From assembly GCA_949318235.1 (NCBI GenBank), contig OX439130.1:40253260-40317259 (forward strand): a stretch of DNA of 64,000 bases, read 5' to 3'. The translations under genes and the position numbers were made by a program. Shown piece by piece: positions 45,001 through 57,182 of the stretch. Position 1 is the first letter of the stretch, and each line of letters starts with the position of its first letter. Under the pieces are notes generated by a model that was given only the letters and a program-made list of their open reading frames with translations, was not told where the DNA came from and did not search any database. The stretch comes from Ecdyonurus torrentis (Eukaryota > Arthropoda > Insecta > Ephemeroptera > Heptageniidae).

Positions 45001-45076
45001 TCTGTTGTTTCTTTTTCTGATTACAGGTAAGAAATAATTTTTTTCTTTGGACGAGAGCTTGGGCAAGTGGTGAGTA
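45001..45076 (+). other. Ratchet-type (recursive) splice site 2 with RS-exon donor
   Basis: A T-rich polypyrimidine tract leads to GATTACAG|GTAAGAAA (junction 45026|45027), again a 3' splice site joined directly to a 5' splice site. Forty-three bases later comes AAGTG|GTGAGTAAC (45069|45070), which would close a cryptic RS-exon. The match to the arthropod ratchet consensus (pyrimidines, NCAG|GTRAGT) is better than for site 1. Same strand as site 1 and as the exon at 48408. Confidence 0.6.
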
Positions 45077-46368
45077 ACCGTGAGAGTTTTTTTTTTAAGT
45101 GATATTAAAAATATCTTCCAAAACTTGGAATAAAAATATTAATAATTTCATTTTTGTTATTACTTATTTATTGCAATAGAGAAAGGAGATATTTAAATAA
45201 TGAGATATTCGTTTCTATATGTTTGCAATATAGAAACCTTATTTTTTTAAAGTCAAGTTCGCTTGTAAATTTCTTAGAGGTAGGCTTTCCGCGCAACAAC
45301 CTACTGATGTGCAGTTACAAAATTTGATGCTATACCCAAAATATCGCCCGATATTACGTAAAGCAAACGAAGAACTTATGATTCTTGTAGGCATTACTGA
45401 TATACGTTTATGAAACAGTTCTCTATAGAATTTATTTGTACTTTGAAACTTAATAATACGAGCTTGAATTCTAAATTTGTCAATGAAGTAGTAAAGGATC
45501 TTGCCAAAATTAGACGCATGAAAGACATTTCCAAAGTCACGATTTTTTTTTTTTTTTTTGTGAAATTCATATTTCTTTTTTAAGTGTTATAAAAGAATAG
45601 TTTTATTCATATAATGTAGTTCTTACGACACAAATTGCCAAGCATGGTTTGGACAAAAGAGTAATGACATTCTGCGGTGAGCCGTGGCCGCTCCCTATTG
45701 TTGCCACTCTCTGCAATTTAACCCCCCCCCCCCCACCCAAGCCGTACTGTCTGCGGACTGACCTTACTTACTTGTTCTCTCAATCCATTCAAATTACTCA
45801 GCTTTAAATGCCATACACACACAAAAAAAAATGCAAATCACTCAATTAAATCAACTTTTATATAAACTTTAAATGGAATGTCTCTCGACATTGCATTCTA
45901 TTCATTGCAAAAAGGGGGAGGGGGGCATGCAAATCACTATATGCATTCTTGTTTAAATCATGGTTATTTAATTTAATTTAAGTATAGTTCTTGCATCAGT
46001 TTTTGTGATGCATGCATTTGCATATTATTAAAAAATTATATAGGTTAAAATAGTCTTCTATGACATTAAATCTAAATTTTCTGATATTATAGATCTCAGT
46101 TTCCTTTTATTTAAGACATGCATCTTATGAATGTTCAAGTTCAAAAAATTACGTGCAAAAACTGAAGATTATTTTGCAATATATACAACAATAACAACAA
46201 AAACTGTATTACAAAATTTCAAAATATAAAAATTCTTGAAATTCTTAAACAAAAACCACATAAATTCAATTATATTTTAATATATAACCTAATATGGAGA
46301 TATTAAGTAAATGTTGAAATAATTAAAGGTAAATAGTTAGAATAAGAATGACATTTCTGACAAGATTA

Positions 46369-46408
<40 letters not shown>

Positions 46409-48180
46409 TTGTACATATGTGTGTTTTGTTGTGTGTGGTCCCATATCACCAAACCTCAGGCATTAACTAAGCTAGGATTACAAACCTTATTTAACTCAAA
46501 TGTCCAAACCAATGACAGCATAATATCAGCTTTACTTACCTACCTACCTGCTTTATATCATTATTATTCGCAATATTAATTGTAACAGTAAACATAATAT
46601 TTTAATTATAGTTATTATTAATTTAGATGATGAAATGTGTGTGTGTATTTTTTTAAATGCCATGAGGAAAGATGAAAAGCTTCTACTTAATTTTTTTTTT
46701 TTTTTTTCTTGTCATTACGTATAATTAAATTTTTATTAAAGCTTATTACAAAATAAGCTTATTTTTATTCTTTTGAAATAATTTTTAATGTTAAAAATTT
46801 ATTTCTAGATTTTATTTTACACTTTTATACAGTTCTTTCATGAATTTGAATTCTTTACTATAAAGATAAATATATATTTAAAAATAAAATGCTATTTGAA
46901 TTGTAACTTTATTCAACTAATTTAATTACTAATTTAGCTCATTTTAATTTGAAGGAAATCACGAAAGGAAGAAAAAAAAATGTTACATTAAAGTAAATAA
47001 AATTGCTGCCACTATGGATAATGGTGAAGTATTCTTAAGTAGAGCTGTATTATATTAGTTAAATTAATTAAGTTTTAGTCACTGCTCATTTAACTCCATA
47101 ACGCGACAAAATCTAGCGTCTTTTTTAAAGATTGAAATTGAGCCACAATGCAGCAAAACTAAAAAAAAAAGTCACGTGAATGCAATGGAGGTTTTTGGTG
47201 AGGAGCGCGGAAAAAAGCCCCTAGGGTCCCCTAATTTACTATCCTTGAATATTACGGACCATGTTTTCAGAGTTTTTTATTTTTATTTATTATTTTTTAT
47301 TATTATTATTATTTTTAGATAAGTATTGCACTGAGGCCAGGAGGGATACTTATATAGACACGCTTTTATGTGTTTTAAGTATATAGTAAAATTACAACAA
47401 TAACCTCCATGAAATAGATAAAAAAATATATATTAACAGTTATCAATTCTAATTCTCAATGATAGAAACAAGATTCTTGTTGCGGTTTCAATTAAAATTA
47501 TGTACTTGAGATGCAAGGTCTATTGTGAAGGAAATAATACAGCAAATACGTAAATCAAACTGATATTATATGCCGAGGTTTGAAAACAAAGAAGACACAC
47601 AAAGCCGCAATGTCACTGCAGAGATGTAGAAATAAAATCATTCGTAATAGCATAATGTTCACTACCAAGCAATATGCAGTCAACTCAATACTGCAATAGT
47701 CATTCTTACTATCGTCGTCATACAGTGGCGCATACATAATAAATCTTCAAATATTTTATAATGGTATTTCTCACACACTATTCTAATACCTATGATTTTA
47801 CTGTTAAAATATTGATTACAGAAAAATGAAATCAATATTTCAAATCCCCATTGAAACTAAATTGCATGCTCAAAATTTTTCGATTAATTAAAGAAAAAAG
47901 AGAGACTTGCATTCGTTAATGTAAAAATCAAAATATTAAAAACTATTTCAAAAAAAGCGTTTTAAATAAAATGCAGAAGCCAGTGCGACAGGACCAAATT
48001 CCCCACTTCTATTGTCTTCAACTTTTGTCTGTCTGTCCATTGATTTCAACAATTTTGCGAGTTCCTTTGATATCATTTAAAATTAAAAAAATTGAGATTT
48101 ACATGTAAATGTCAATGTTTTTAAATAAAGTTATGTGATAATTGGTTATTATGCTGGTAATATGTGTGGGTGTATATACA
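45077..48180. other. AT-rich spacer, no gene seen
   Basis: Includes a stretch at 45234-45413 that is open for 59 codons on the + strand without a useful start, a C14 run at 45722, a (CT)n at 46372-46405 and T-runs. No domain recognised. Confidence 0.5.
46372..46405. repeat. (CT)n microsatellite
   Basis: Uninterrupted CT array of 34 bases. Confidence 0.95.
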
Positions 48181-48204
48181 TATATATGAGATGAGGGATG
48201 TTGG

Positions 48205-48300
48205 TCGATGCTAAGAGGGCGCTAGTAGTATAGAGACGGGGCGCGTGGCTGGCACATTCAAGTTGAGAGCGAGCGAGTGAGAGAGTTCAGTAGTGTGCGG
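48205..48300 (+). promoter_or_regulatory. Putative TATA-less promoter with TCAGT initiator
   Basis: A sharp GC-rich island in AT-rich DNA. AAGAGGGCGCTA at 48213-48224 fits the CTCF core (AGRKGGCRS). GAGCGAGCGAGTGAGAGA (GAGA-like) directly precedes TTCAGTAG, whose TCAGT at 48287-48291 matches the arthropod initiator. No TATA box lies 30 bases upstream. A spliceable coding exon follows. Confidence 0.5.
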
Positions 48301-48442
48301 GTGCGCGAGTCGAGCGCACGCTTTCGTAATGTTGAGTGCTCCACGCTACCACCCAGCTGGGCACCAGTGACTTAACCCAAGTGACAGTGACTTAGTGACA
48401 TTGCATCATGGAGCACGAACCTCAACATGCATCGCCCTCTAG
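48289..48442 (+). CDS. Putative first exon, encoding MEHEPQHASPS then a donor
   Basis: The start of the exon is taken from the initiator. An upstream ORF (ATG 48329, TGA 48368-48370, 13 codons) precedes a second ATG at 48408 in good context (ATCATGG). Reading from it gives MEHEPQHASPS and two bases of the next codon, then the donor CTCTAG|GTAATT (48442|48443), a phase-2 intron. GC-rich composition and a splice donor after a short frame are typical of a first coding exon. I cannot name the gene from eleven residues. The next exon would lie beyond this window or was not recognised. Confidence 0.4.
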
Positions 48443-48445
48443 GTA

Positions 48446-48685
48446 ATTAGTAACGTCTTAATTATTTTTATTTTTTTAATTATTCATGGGTCATCTACTT
48501 CCGGGATAATTGGCAATATTTTTTAACGTAATTCATGGAAGTAAAATTAAAAATTTTGGGTAGCACTTATCATATAGGAAACGTTTTATATATATTTTTA
48601 AAAAATCTTCCATAAAAAATTGTATGAGGCCAATTTGTCCCGTGTCCGAATATTAATTTTCTGACTTATTTTTATTACTAACTTC

Positions 48686-48718
<33 letters not shown>

Positions 48719-48931
48719 GAAAGGTGCAGTCATGAAAATAAATTAATTTTATTTATTTCAATACTTTTAGTAAACTTATTCCACTTATATTAGGATGATG
48801 ATTCTAACTGTAACTGTGTTGTAAGTATTTTTAAAATTAATTAAACAATAAAAAAAATATATAAATTGAATTTCAGATTCAAAATTTTTTTTCATAGTTA
48901 ATTTTTTTTTCTTTTTCTTTCTTTCTTTTTT

Positions 48932-48976
<45 letters not shown>

Positions 48977-50034
48977 AATAAATTTGTAATAATATTAATA
49001 AAGTTGCAAACATTGGTCAAGAAATGTTTGAGATAACAGGTAGAGCTATACTATTTCAATATAAGCTGAAAAATTTGTCATTTTAATAAAATATAAAATC
49101 CTGTATCTTTTGTTACACAGTTATTTCAAAGGGAATTTCAAAAGTATTTTAAAAATTTCATTATATTTTTGTAATATTGTAAAATAATATTATACAAGAT
49201 TTATTTAATAAATATCTACTAAAATAACTAAAATTATTTACATACTTGCAATTGAATAAATAAAGGTTTCAATTTATATTTTATTAAATTATTGTCATGC
49301 ACTAAATTTTAATATCCAAAATTATATTATTAAACACTAAAAAATAAACTTTAAATTTAACTTTTTTTTTTTTTTTTTTTTTTAGAGAAGTTTATTAAAT
49401 TGTATACAACACACGAAATGATTGTAAATTTTATTACGTAACTTTATTATTATATTTTGAGTTAAAAGTTGTTTTGATTTAAGCATGAACAGGAAACGAT
49501 TTTCAAATTATCTTTATTTTAAGATATTTTGTGGTTATTGTTTGCAATACTGTTATATCCATTTTTTTTTCTTTACGTTTTTGCGTTTGCTTTATTGTGT
49601 TACAATTTTTGTAAAGGTTTTGCAAGCACGCATCGTTGGGCCGCGGACTTAATACACAGACCGGCATTCACCATAACAGCGTACAGAAACCGTGGAAATC
49701 TAGACAATGCAGCGTCATGAATTATACAGTAACGTCCCGAATGACGAGCGCTGTCATTACAATGCGTTAAAAATTCAGTATATACATTGCAAAAATATTA
49801 AAAGAAAAAACAAACAAACTAATATTAATAATAAATTGGCATATTTTGAATTTTCCGTATCTAGATACGTAAATATTTAAATAAAAAATATATAAAATTA
49901 ATTTAATTGAGTTGTTTAATAGCGTGACACACAAGATATAAAACCCCGCAAATGATTCTGACCGCTTGATATAATTATTCAAGTGAACAAAAAAATTGAT
50001 GAGTTGTAAAATATGTCATATTTAAACATACGTT

Positions 50035-50035
<1 letters not shown>
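48446..50035. other. AT-rich spacer with T-runs and one complex island
   Basis: T-runs at about 48690-48718, 48934-48972 and 49363-49383. The stretch at 49615-49770 is GC-richer and complex with no supported gene; it may be conserved non-coding DNA. Confidence 0.45.

Positions 50036-50105
<70 letters not shown>
50036..50105. repeat. (GA)n microsatellite
   Basis: Uninterrupted GA array of 70 bases. Confidence 0.95.
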
Positions 50106-50106
<1 letters not shown>

Positions 50107-50717
50107 AGACAAAAAAGTTTGTCAATTATAAAATATTACAAGGATTACGTGATCCCACAATATAATAAATTATTCTACGTATATATAGAGAAAAAAAAAC
50201 TTTTAGGTTATTCACAACTTTAACACGTATACTATTTTATTATTTAATAATAAGTTTTAAGAGAAAAAAAAAGTTGTATGATAAATAAAAATTCATGATG
50301 TTTGATATTAATAATAACATAAAGAAGTGTTTATATGTAAGCAATTAGGATTCTGCGTGTGTGGCGGAAAAGGTGTAGTACGTACATACATCTTAACGTA
50401 TATAAAAACATGAAGTCAGCCAGGGTCGTCGTTGTCGTGATTATTAGTGAAGTCACGTGGGCGGACACAGCGACAAATCCAACGAGGTGGTCACTCGCCT
50501 CGCTCTTTTGTTTCAATGTCTACAATTATATTAGCACCTCCTATACACTACTAGCAAACAACCCTTTCTCAAACTGAATTTTATATTGCGTTTTTTTTTT
50601 TATTCCTGTATGATTTTTTCATGCTTTTTTTTATTTTTTTTAATAAACTGCCTAACTCATCTCATCATTCTACGGTCTCATATTTTCTGACCTTTTTATT
50701 CTCGTTTCTATTGTATC

Positions 50718-50752
<35 letters not shown>

Positions 50753-51161
50753 TCTCTGATATGTCCCTACTCTCTCCATTCGGAAAACCTTTCGTGAGAA
50801 AAAAATTACGCAATCATAGCACAAATGAAAAAATATCGCATACGTAATGTTTTTTTGTTTTTTTCCCTTCATTTTCCCTGGATATCCACAGACATCAGTA
50901 ACAGATAATAATGAATAATTACCTACAGTTATTAATTCTAGTCATGCATGTCTTGAAATTTTTATTTATATAAGCACGAAAGACAATTGCATTAAAATTA
51001 TGAAAAACTGCAGGCGTTCTGTATAGACTTTTTACTGTCAAAAAATCAAGTTTTAGTTGTACATTTTCTTGTGAGTTATTGATATCAAAGTATTTCATTT
51101 TATGAACATGGTGTTGAAGTGGGAGACACATAAGTTGTATAGAGTGTAAAACTGTTATATT

Positions 51162-51222
<61 letters not shown>

Positions 51223-52055
51223 AAGTATACACAGTATGAACAATGGACACTTTACTTCACCACACAACAAAATTAATATCAAACTGTTTTACTCTCTCTC
51301 TCTCTCTCTCTCTTTCTCTCTTTACTTGTCTTAATCTCTCCCTTTAACTTTACTTACGATTTATTATAGCAATTTCGAAACAAAAAGAAAAAAAAATGAA
51401 GGAAAAAAAAAAAAAGAAAAAGAAACAAAAAATATCATAATACCAAGTTTTTGTTAAAGATACAATAATTCATTTAAGAATTTATTTATAACATTTTTTT
51501 CCGTAGCTTTTTTCTTCTTTTGTCATTTTTTTTTTCTTCTTTTATTTAAAATTTAAAGTAGCTTTTAAACTACTTTAGATATTATTTTTATAATAATAAA
51601 ATATTCAATTGCAACTATTTATTTTTTATATTTTAAAAATATATTATGAATTATTGATGTATCAAACAGTTTGTTGTGTAATACTTGTAGTAAGTCTTTT
51701 ATTGACAGTTTGAGAATTATTTGGTTGTATTCTTAGCTTTGTTAAAAATAATATCTCTCTTTGAGAGAAAAAAAACTGCAAATACACTCTAAATCATTAC
51801 GATAAACGTTTATATTTTTTGTCTCTATATATCTCATTTCCGCAAGATAAATTTTATTCATGTTAGAGCTTTTACTTTTTCATAAAATATATTAAATAAA
51901 CGATGAGTAATTACAATTTTAGTTGTATATCGAGCAGAAAATAACCTTAATGATAGCATAAAAGCTGAATCGAAATTAGACCCAAATTACATTAAAAAAG
52001 AAAAAAAAAAAACGAAAGGCGATTTCTTTCTTTAACTTCATTACTACTCAAGTCG

Positions 52056-52100
<45 letters not shown>

Positions 52101-52500
52101 TTCTCCACGTCCTTTATTTTAGGAAAAAACCCAATAGTTTGTCCTTTCCTTTTTCTCTACGTATTATCTGGGGTTGCTAGGCAACCACGAAACCAATTAA
52201 GTAGCCACTACACAGGTGCTTCAATCTTAAATTGGTATTGTTATTTTACCAATAATGTATATATTATTTTTATTAGACATTCTGAGCAAATGAATGATGA
52301 TTTGACACTCTAGAAATGTATTCTTAAAACAGGCCACAGGTCATTTTTATCCTATATCCTAGAATAAAAGAAATTAGTATCTTGAAAATCTCTTCGGTGT
52401 GCAAAAATATCAATATCTTAATATTTGCTTACGTCTTTTCGTTCTCTGAAAAGGTAGCTATGGAGTGGGTATATATATATATAAATTTATAAGAAAATAT
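50106..52500. other. AT-rich spacer with several (CT)n arrays
   Basis: CT arrays at 50719-50758 (one interruption), 51163-51219, 51293-51320 and 52059-52094. No gene recognised. Confidence 0.55.
51163..51219. repeat. (CT)n microsatellite
   Basis: Uninterrupted CT array of 57 bases. Confidence 0.95.
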
Positions 52501-52501
52501 G

Positions 52502-52640
<139 letters not shown>

Positions 52641-55600
52641 AAAAAAGAAGAGAATTTTAAGAATTTGGACTAAAACTTACCTATTTGCTATAAAAATACG
52701 CCTAAGGCATGTTTTGTCAATATTTTTCCATGGTTATTGATGTGTTCACCAAAACCTTTCCATCCGTCTACATCTCATCGCTTGGTTGGCTAAAGCTTGA
52801 CCAGTTATGCGATGCTTTTTTTCTTTTTTTTTTTTCATCCCTTACCTCAGGGCTGTTTTTATATGTATAAAAAATATTAAGGGTCAAAGTATTTAATAAA
52901 TCAATATACCTATGTACTGTTTATTTTATTGCTGATATTTTACAATGACGATAATGATATATTTTTAATTTTTAATAGCATATTTTATGATGTAAAATAA
53001 TTATTATTTTCTGATTTTTTAATGAATCGTATATAAAATATATATAAAGGTTTATGGTTTGCATTTTATACAGTATGGTGTAAATTTTATAACATATTTG
53101 ACAATACACTAAAATTTTTAATTATTTATGTACTCTGTGGTATTTATATGGAAATACAAGAGTTTTAGATCATTGTTTATTTATTTAAAAACATCAATGA
53201 TACTTTTTATTATACTGTTTTGTTTGAAAAAATAATTAAAAACATTTTAAATAGTTAATCATATTGGTAAATATCAATTAAAGTATAAAAAATGTATGAG
53301 TTATTTATACAAATTTTTTTTTAAATTTAATTTGAACTATTATATATATATACTGTATTTTTATAATTTAGTACAATGTTGAAATACTGTGAATATTATG
53401 TGTTTAATTTTGTATCTCAATTTAAGTATGAGATTACTAAGCACCTAGATATATTATACAATTTGCATAAATTTACCGCTTGAATTGAGGAAATGTTAAT
53501 ATTTTTTATGGCTTTGTAACAAAAGAAAAGTGAACAATTACACCTCTGTGGACATTCAAATTTGTAAGGTTCAAGAGTGCAAAATATAAGCAAGGGAAAA
53601 TGATGATAATAATGATTAAATCATTATTTCTATATTATATAATGTTATGTATATAATATATTATAATTTTTTTTTTTTACTTGAATGCACTTTTTATAGG
53701 TATTTCAAATGTGATCATTGTTTCTCCAATAGTCAAAATCACATTTTGATAGTTTATTATTATTAGTATAGTATTTAGTTCTAACTGTTAAACTGCAAAG
53801 TACACATTATAACCAAAAATATATGCTATATGAATCCTTCCAGGTATCAAAACCCATAATTTTTACAGGTCTTCAAAATCTAAACGTAGAAATTCTTATA
53901 ATATGCACAGAACAGTTTACTTATATAAAATGTGTGTTTTTATTCTACGTTGCAGAAACTCTCTATATATTATTTAAAGTATTAATGCATAGTGTTTAAT
54001 GTTATATTATTTGAAGTCTCCTTATAAATAAAGACACATTTTATTTCAAGTCTCCGAAGATACATATTAATTCGATAAAATAGTATAGAATAAAGAATTG
54101 TGTGTTACAGTATATAATCAAAATCAGTTAAATGATTAACTTCATGGATTAAGTAACCTATAATTATCTAATGAGATAATAATAGATCTTGCAACAGATA
54201 AAAGAAGATGATTATAACGTACAAAAATGTAGGTCAATTTTAAAAATCTTTTACTCGTGTAACGTATAACGAGAGTACATAGTCAACAAAAACAGCGCCT
54301 CTGCAGGAAAATAATGATACCACGGTTACGCAGCGATAGCCAGGCGATAGCCAGGCTATAGCCTGGGGCGCAACTACACAGTCCATTGAGAGACTGATAA
54401 TTTCCAAAAAATATTTATAATTCCTTCCAAAAATCAGCAAATAGTAATAAAAATAATCTAAATCAATTTAATTAATTAACAAAAAATGATATTTCCAATT
54501 TATCTATTTTGAGGGTCAATTTTGTTGCCAATTTGACTCATGTCTTCAGGGCGCGCTGAACAGCTGACGAGATTCGATGCGTAAGCCCTCACTAACATTA
54601 ATTTCAATTATGATCAAGAGATGGCTTTATTGGTCACTATTAACTCTCGTATACAGGCAATTACATACTTATACGTATTTTGAAAAAAAAAAAAAAAAGA
54701 GGGAAAAGTTTGAAAAATTACGTAATTTGTATAATTTGATAAAGTAATTAGAGTTTGAAATAATGAAGACGTTGCGTTGATCCTAATTGCTGCTCATTCT
54801 TGAGGCAGAGAGAGAGAGAGAGAGCTTGATTGGAACAAAAGAAGGGAGACAAGATGGGATAAAGGTGAAACGAATGCTCATTAAAAATTTGTGATCAACA
54901 CTTTGCCTCTTTAAAGTATACTGCCTTGCTACTGCTATATACTACCTATGCATGTCCCTGCCTTCGTTAAATAAAATATCTCTCTAAAAATAAAGAGAGA
55001 AAAAGTTTGAAGTATATTCTAAAACCGTAGCTTTAAAAGTCATTATGTATATGTTTATAATTTGTAGAAAAATACATCATAAAAGTATTTGACATTCGTA
55101 TTATATAGTAATTTTAATTAATGAGTAAGAAAAAATGTAAAGTTTTAATATAGTCATTAAAATTAAATTTATAGTTCTTGATCATTCTTATCATACATTT
55201 TCAAAACAAAATAGTAAAATATCTGTAAGTATTTCACGATAATAATATAGTAATTGTATTTACTTTTGTAGTAACAGCCAACATCAAATATGTAAACGGA
55301 CGGTATAATTAAGTCGTAATTTTTTTATCACCAATGAATATATTGATTTAAAATCAAACTAAAGTTTAAATATGTTTTATAGACTTGTCTTTTCTTATTT
55401 AGTAACACTTACTTTGAATTATAGAGTTAAAATTAATGGTAATTTGTATAAATAAACTAAAATTAAGCTGTTCAAATCTAGACTAAATTAATAAAATTTA
55501 TTTCTCGCACCTTCATCTCTGGGATGATCTTGAAGCTATACATAGTATTTTCTCCTTACAATCAGACCAGATTGGGCTACCTCTCTGAGATCAGGCTACC

Positions 55601-55665
55601 TTGGTTTAAGGACGGATGCGGCCCAAACTTGTACGTGACTTGAAAATACAAAAGCCAGGCTACCA
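52641..55665. other. AT-rich spacer, no gene seen
   Basis: Contains an 11-base direct repeat, GCGATAGCCAG twice (54333-54354), running into a 16-base perfect palindrome, CCAGGCTATAGCCTGG (54351-54366). Otherwise featureless. Confidence 0.5.
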
Positions 55666-55736
55666 AAAAAAAAAAAAAAAGGGGGGGGGGGGGAGAATCA
55701 AACTCATCTAACACACAGCGCCCCGTAACAAACTTA

Positions 55737-55810
<74 letters not shown>
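55666..55810. repeat. A-run/G-run junction and (AT)n
   Basis: An A-run of about 17 bases directly followed by 13 G, then a short unique stretch and an (AT)n array (55739-55810). The junction of two homopolymers is unusual and error-prone in sequencing. Confidence 0.85.
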
Positions 55811-55815
<5 letters not shown>

Positions 55816-57100
55816 TATATACTTTTCTTTTCTTTTCTTCCATTTTTTATTGGTGAGTCAATGTCCTCGTACTGAAATATCCCACAATATTGCTAACTAT
55901 TGATCTATTTTATCAACACAATGAGCCCTTTTTTCCGCTATAAAAAAAAAAAAAAAACAATATTTTTTTTTTAAACTCTTTTATTTATTTATATATTTTA
56001 TATACATGCATATAAAAATATATTATTAATTTTTTTACCAATATACATCTATACAATGTCTATTATTAGGAAACAAAGGTAAAAACACGATGGTTTTTCA
56101 TTTAATGCGTATTTCAAAAAATATAAATATATATATATAAACAAAAGGTTAATATATGAGAAATGAAACATGTTTAATTAGTTAAATAATATAAAATTCA
56201 TTCAATTTTATTTCAATATAATTAGAATATTATTTGCATGATAAAATAATATAAATAAAATATTTTTAAACAATAACTTTATATGTATACATACATATTA
56301 TTTAATTAAATATTATAAATTTTGTAATTTATTTTGAAATTATATTTACGTAGTTTTCCAACAAAATTAAACTTTTTGATTAATATATACAAAAGAAATA
56401 TTATGTAAAAGCTTTTTTTTTTTTTTTTTTTTAACAATATAAATTATATTTAAATAGCAATTAATATATGAAATATTGTAATTATGTTTAGTTATAATTT
56501 TCATATATTTCTAATTATAGACAATATTATATTTACTAGCATAAAATTGATCATTGATTAGGAGATATGTTGGCGAAACGGAGAAAGAGAGCTATTAAAG
56601 GTGACAAATAAGGAACATTGTGAAAAAGAAAACAATACGTTAATTTTTGCAAAAATTCAAATTTTCCTACATAAATATAATATATTTATATTAATTCTAA
56701 TAATATATTTCTTTACATTTTCATTTTTCATTATTTATTTTACCTTGTTGCCCATGAGCACTTTCATGTGTATACATGAAAGTTATGTGAAACTCAACAA
56801 AAATGGTACGTATATTTTGTTTGTGATAGTCATTTTGTATAGTTATAATCGATAGCCTATCATGAGCTTCTAATTATATTTAAGTTTATTCATTCATTCA
56901 TTTTTTTTTATATAAATGTTCATAATATGTAAAAAAAAAAATGTAACTTATAATTTCATTTCATTATTTTTAGCAATTTAAAAATTAAATCATTTTTTTC
57001 TGCATATTAATTTTACCCTTGACTTAAAATGGATAAAATTAATGTATAAATTTTGTGAGATTAATTTCATGGCTCCCGCGGCGCGCACTTAAAGTTCCGG

Positions 57101-57101
<1 letters not shown>
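55811..57101. other. AT-rich spacer, no gene seen
   Basis: A T-run lies at 56412-56432. An open frame near 56601-56855 is AT-rich and without a domain, so it is not called. Confidence 0.55.

Positions 57102-57181
<80 letters not shown>
57102..57181. repeat. (CT)n microsatellite
   Basis: Uninterrupted CT array of 80 bases next to a small CG-rich patch (CCCGCGGCGCGC at 57076). Confidence 0.95.
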
Positions 57182-57182
<1 letters not shown>

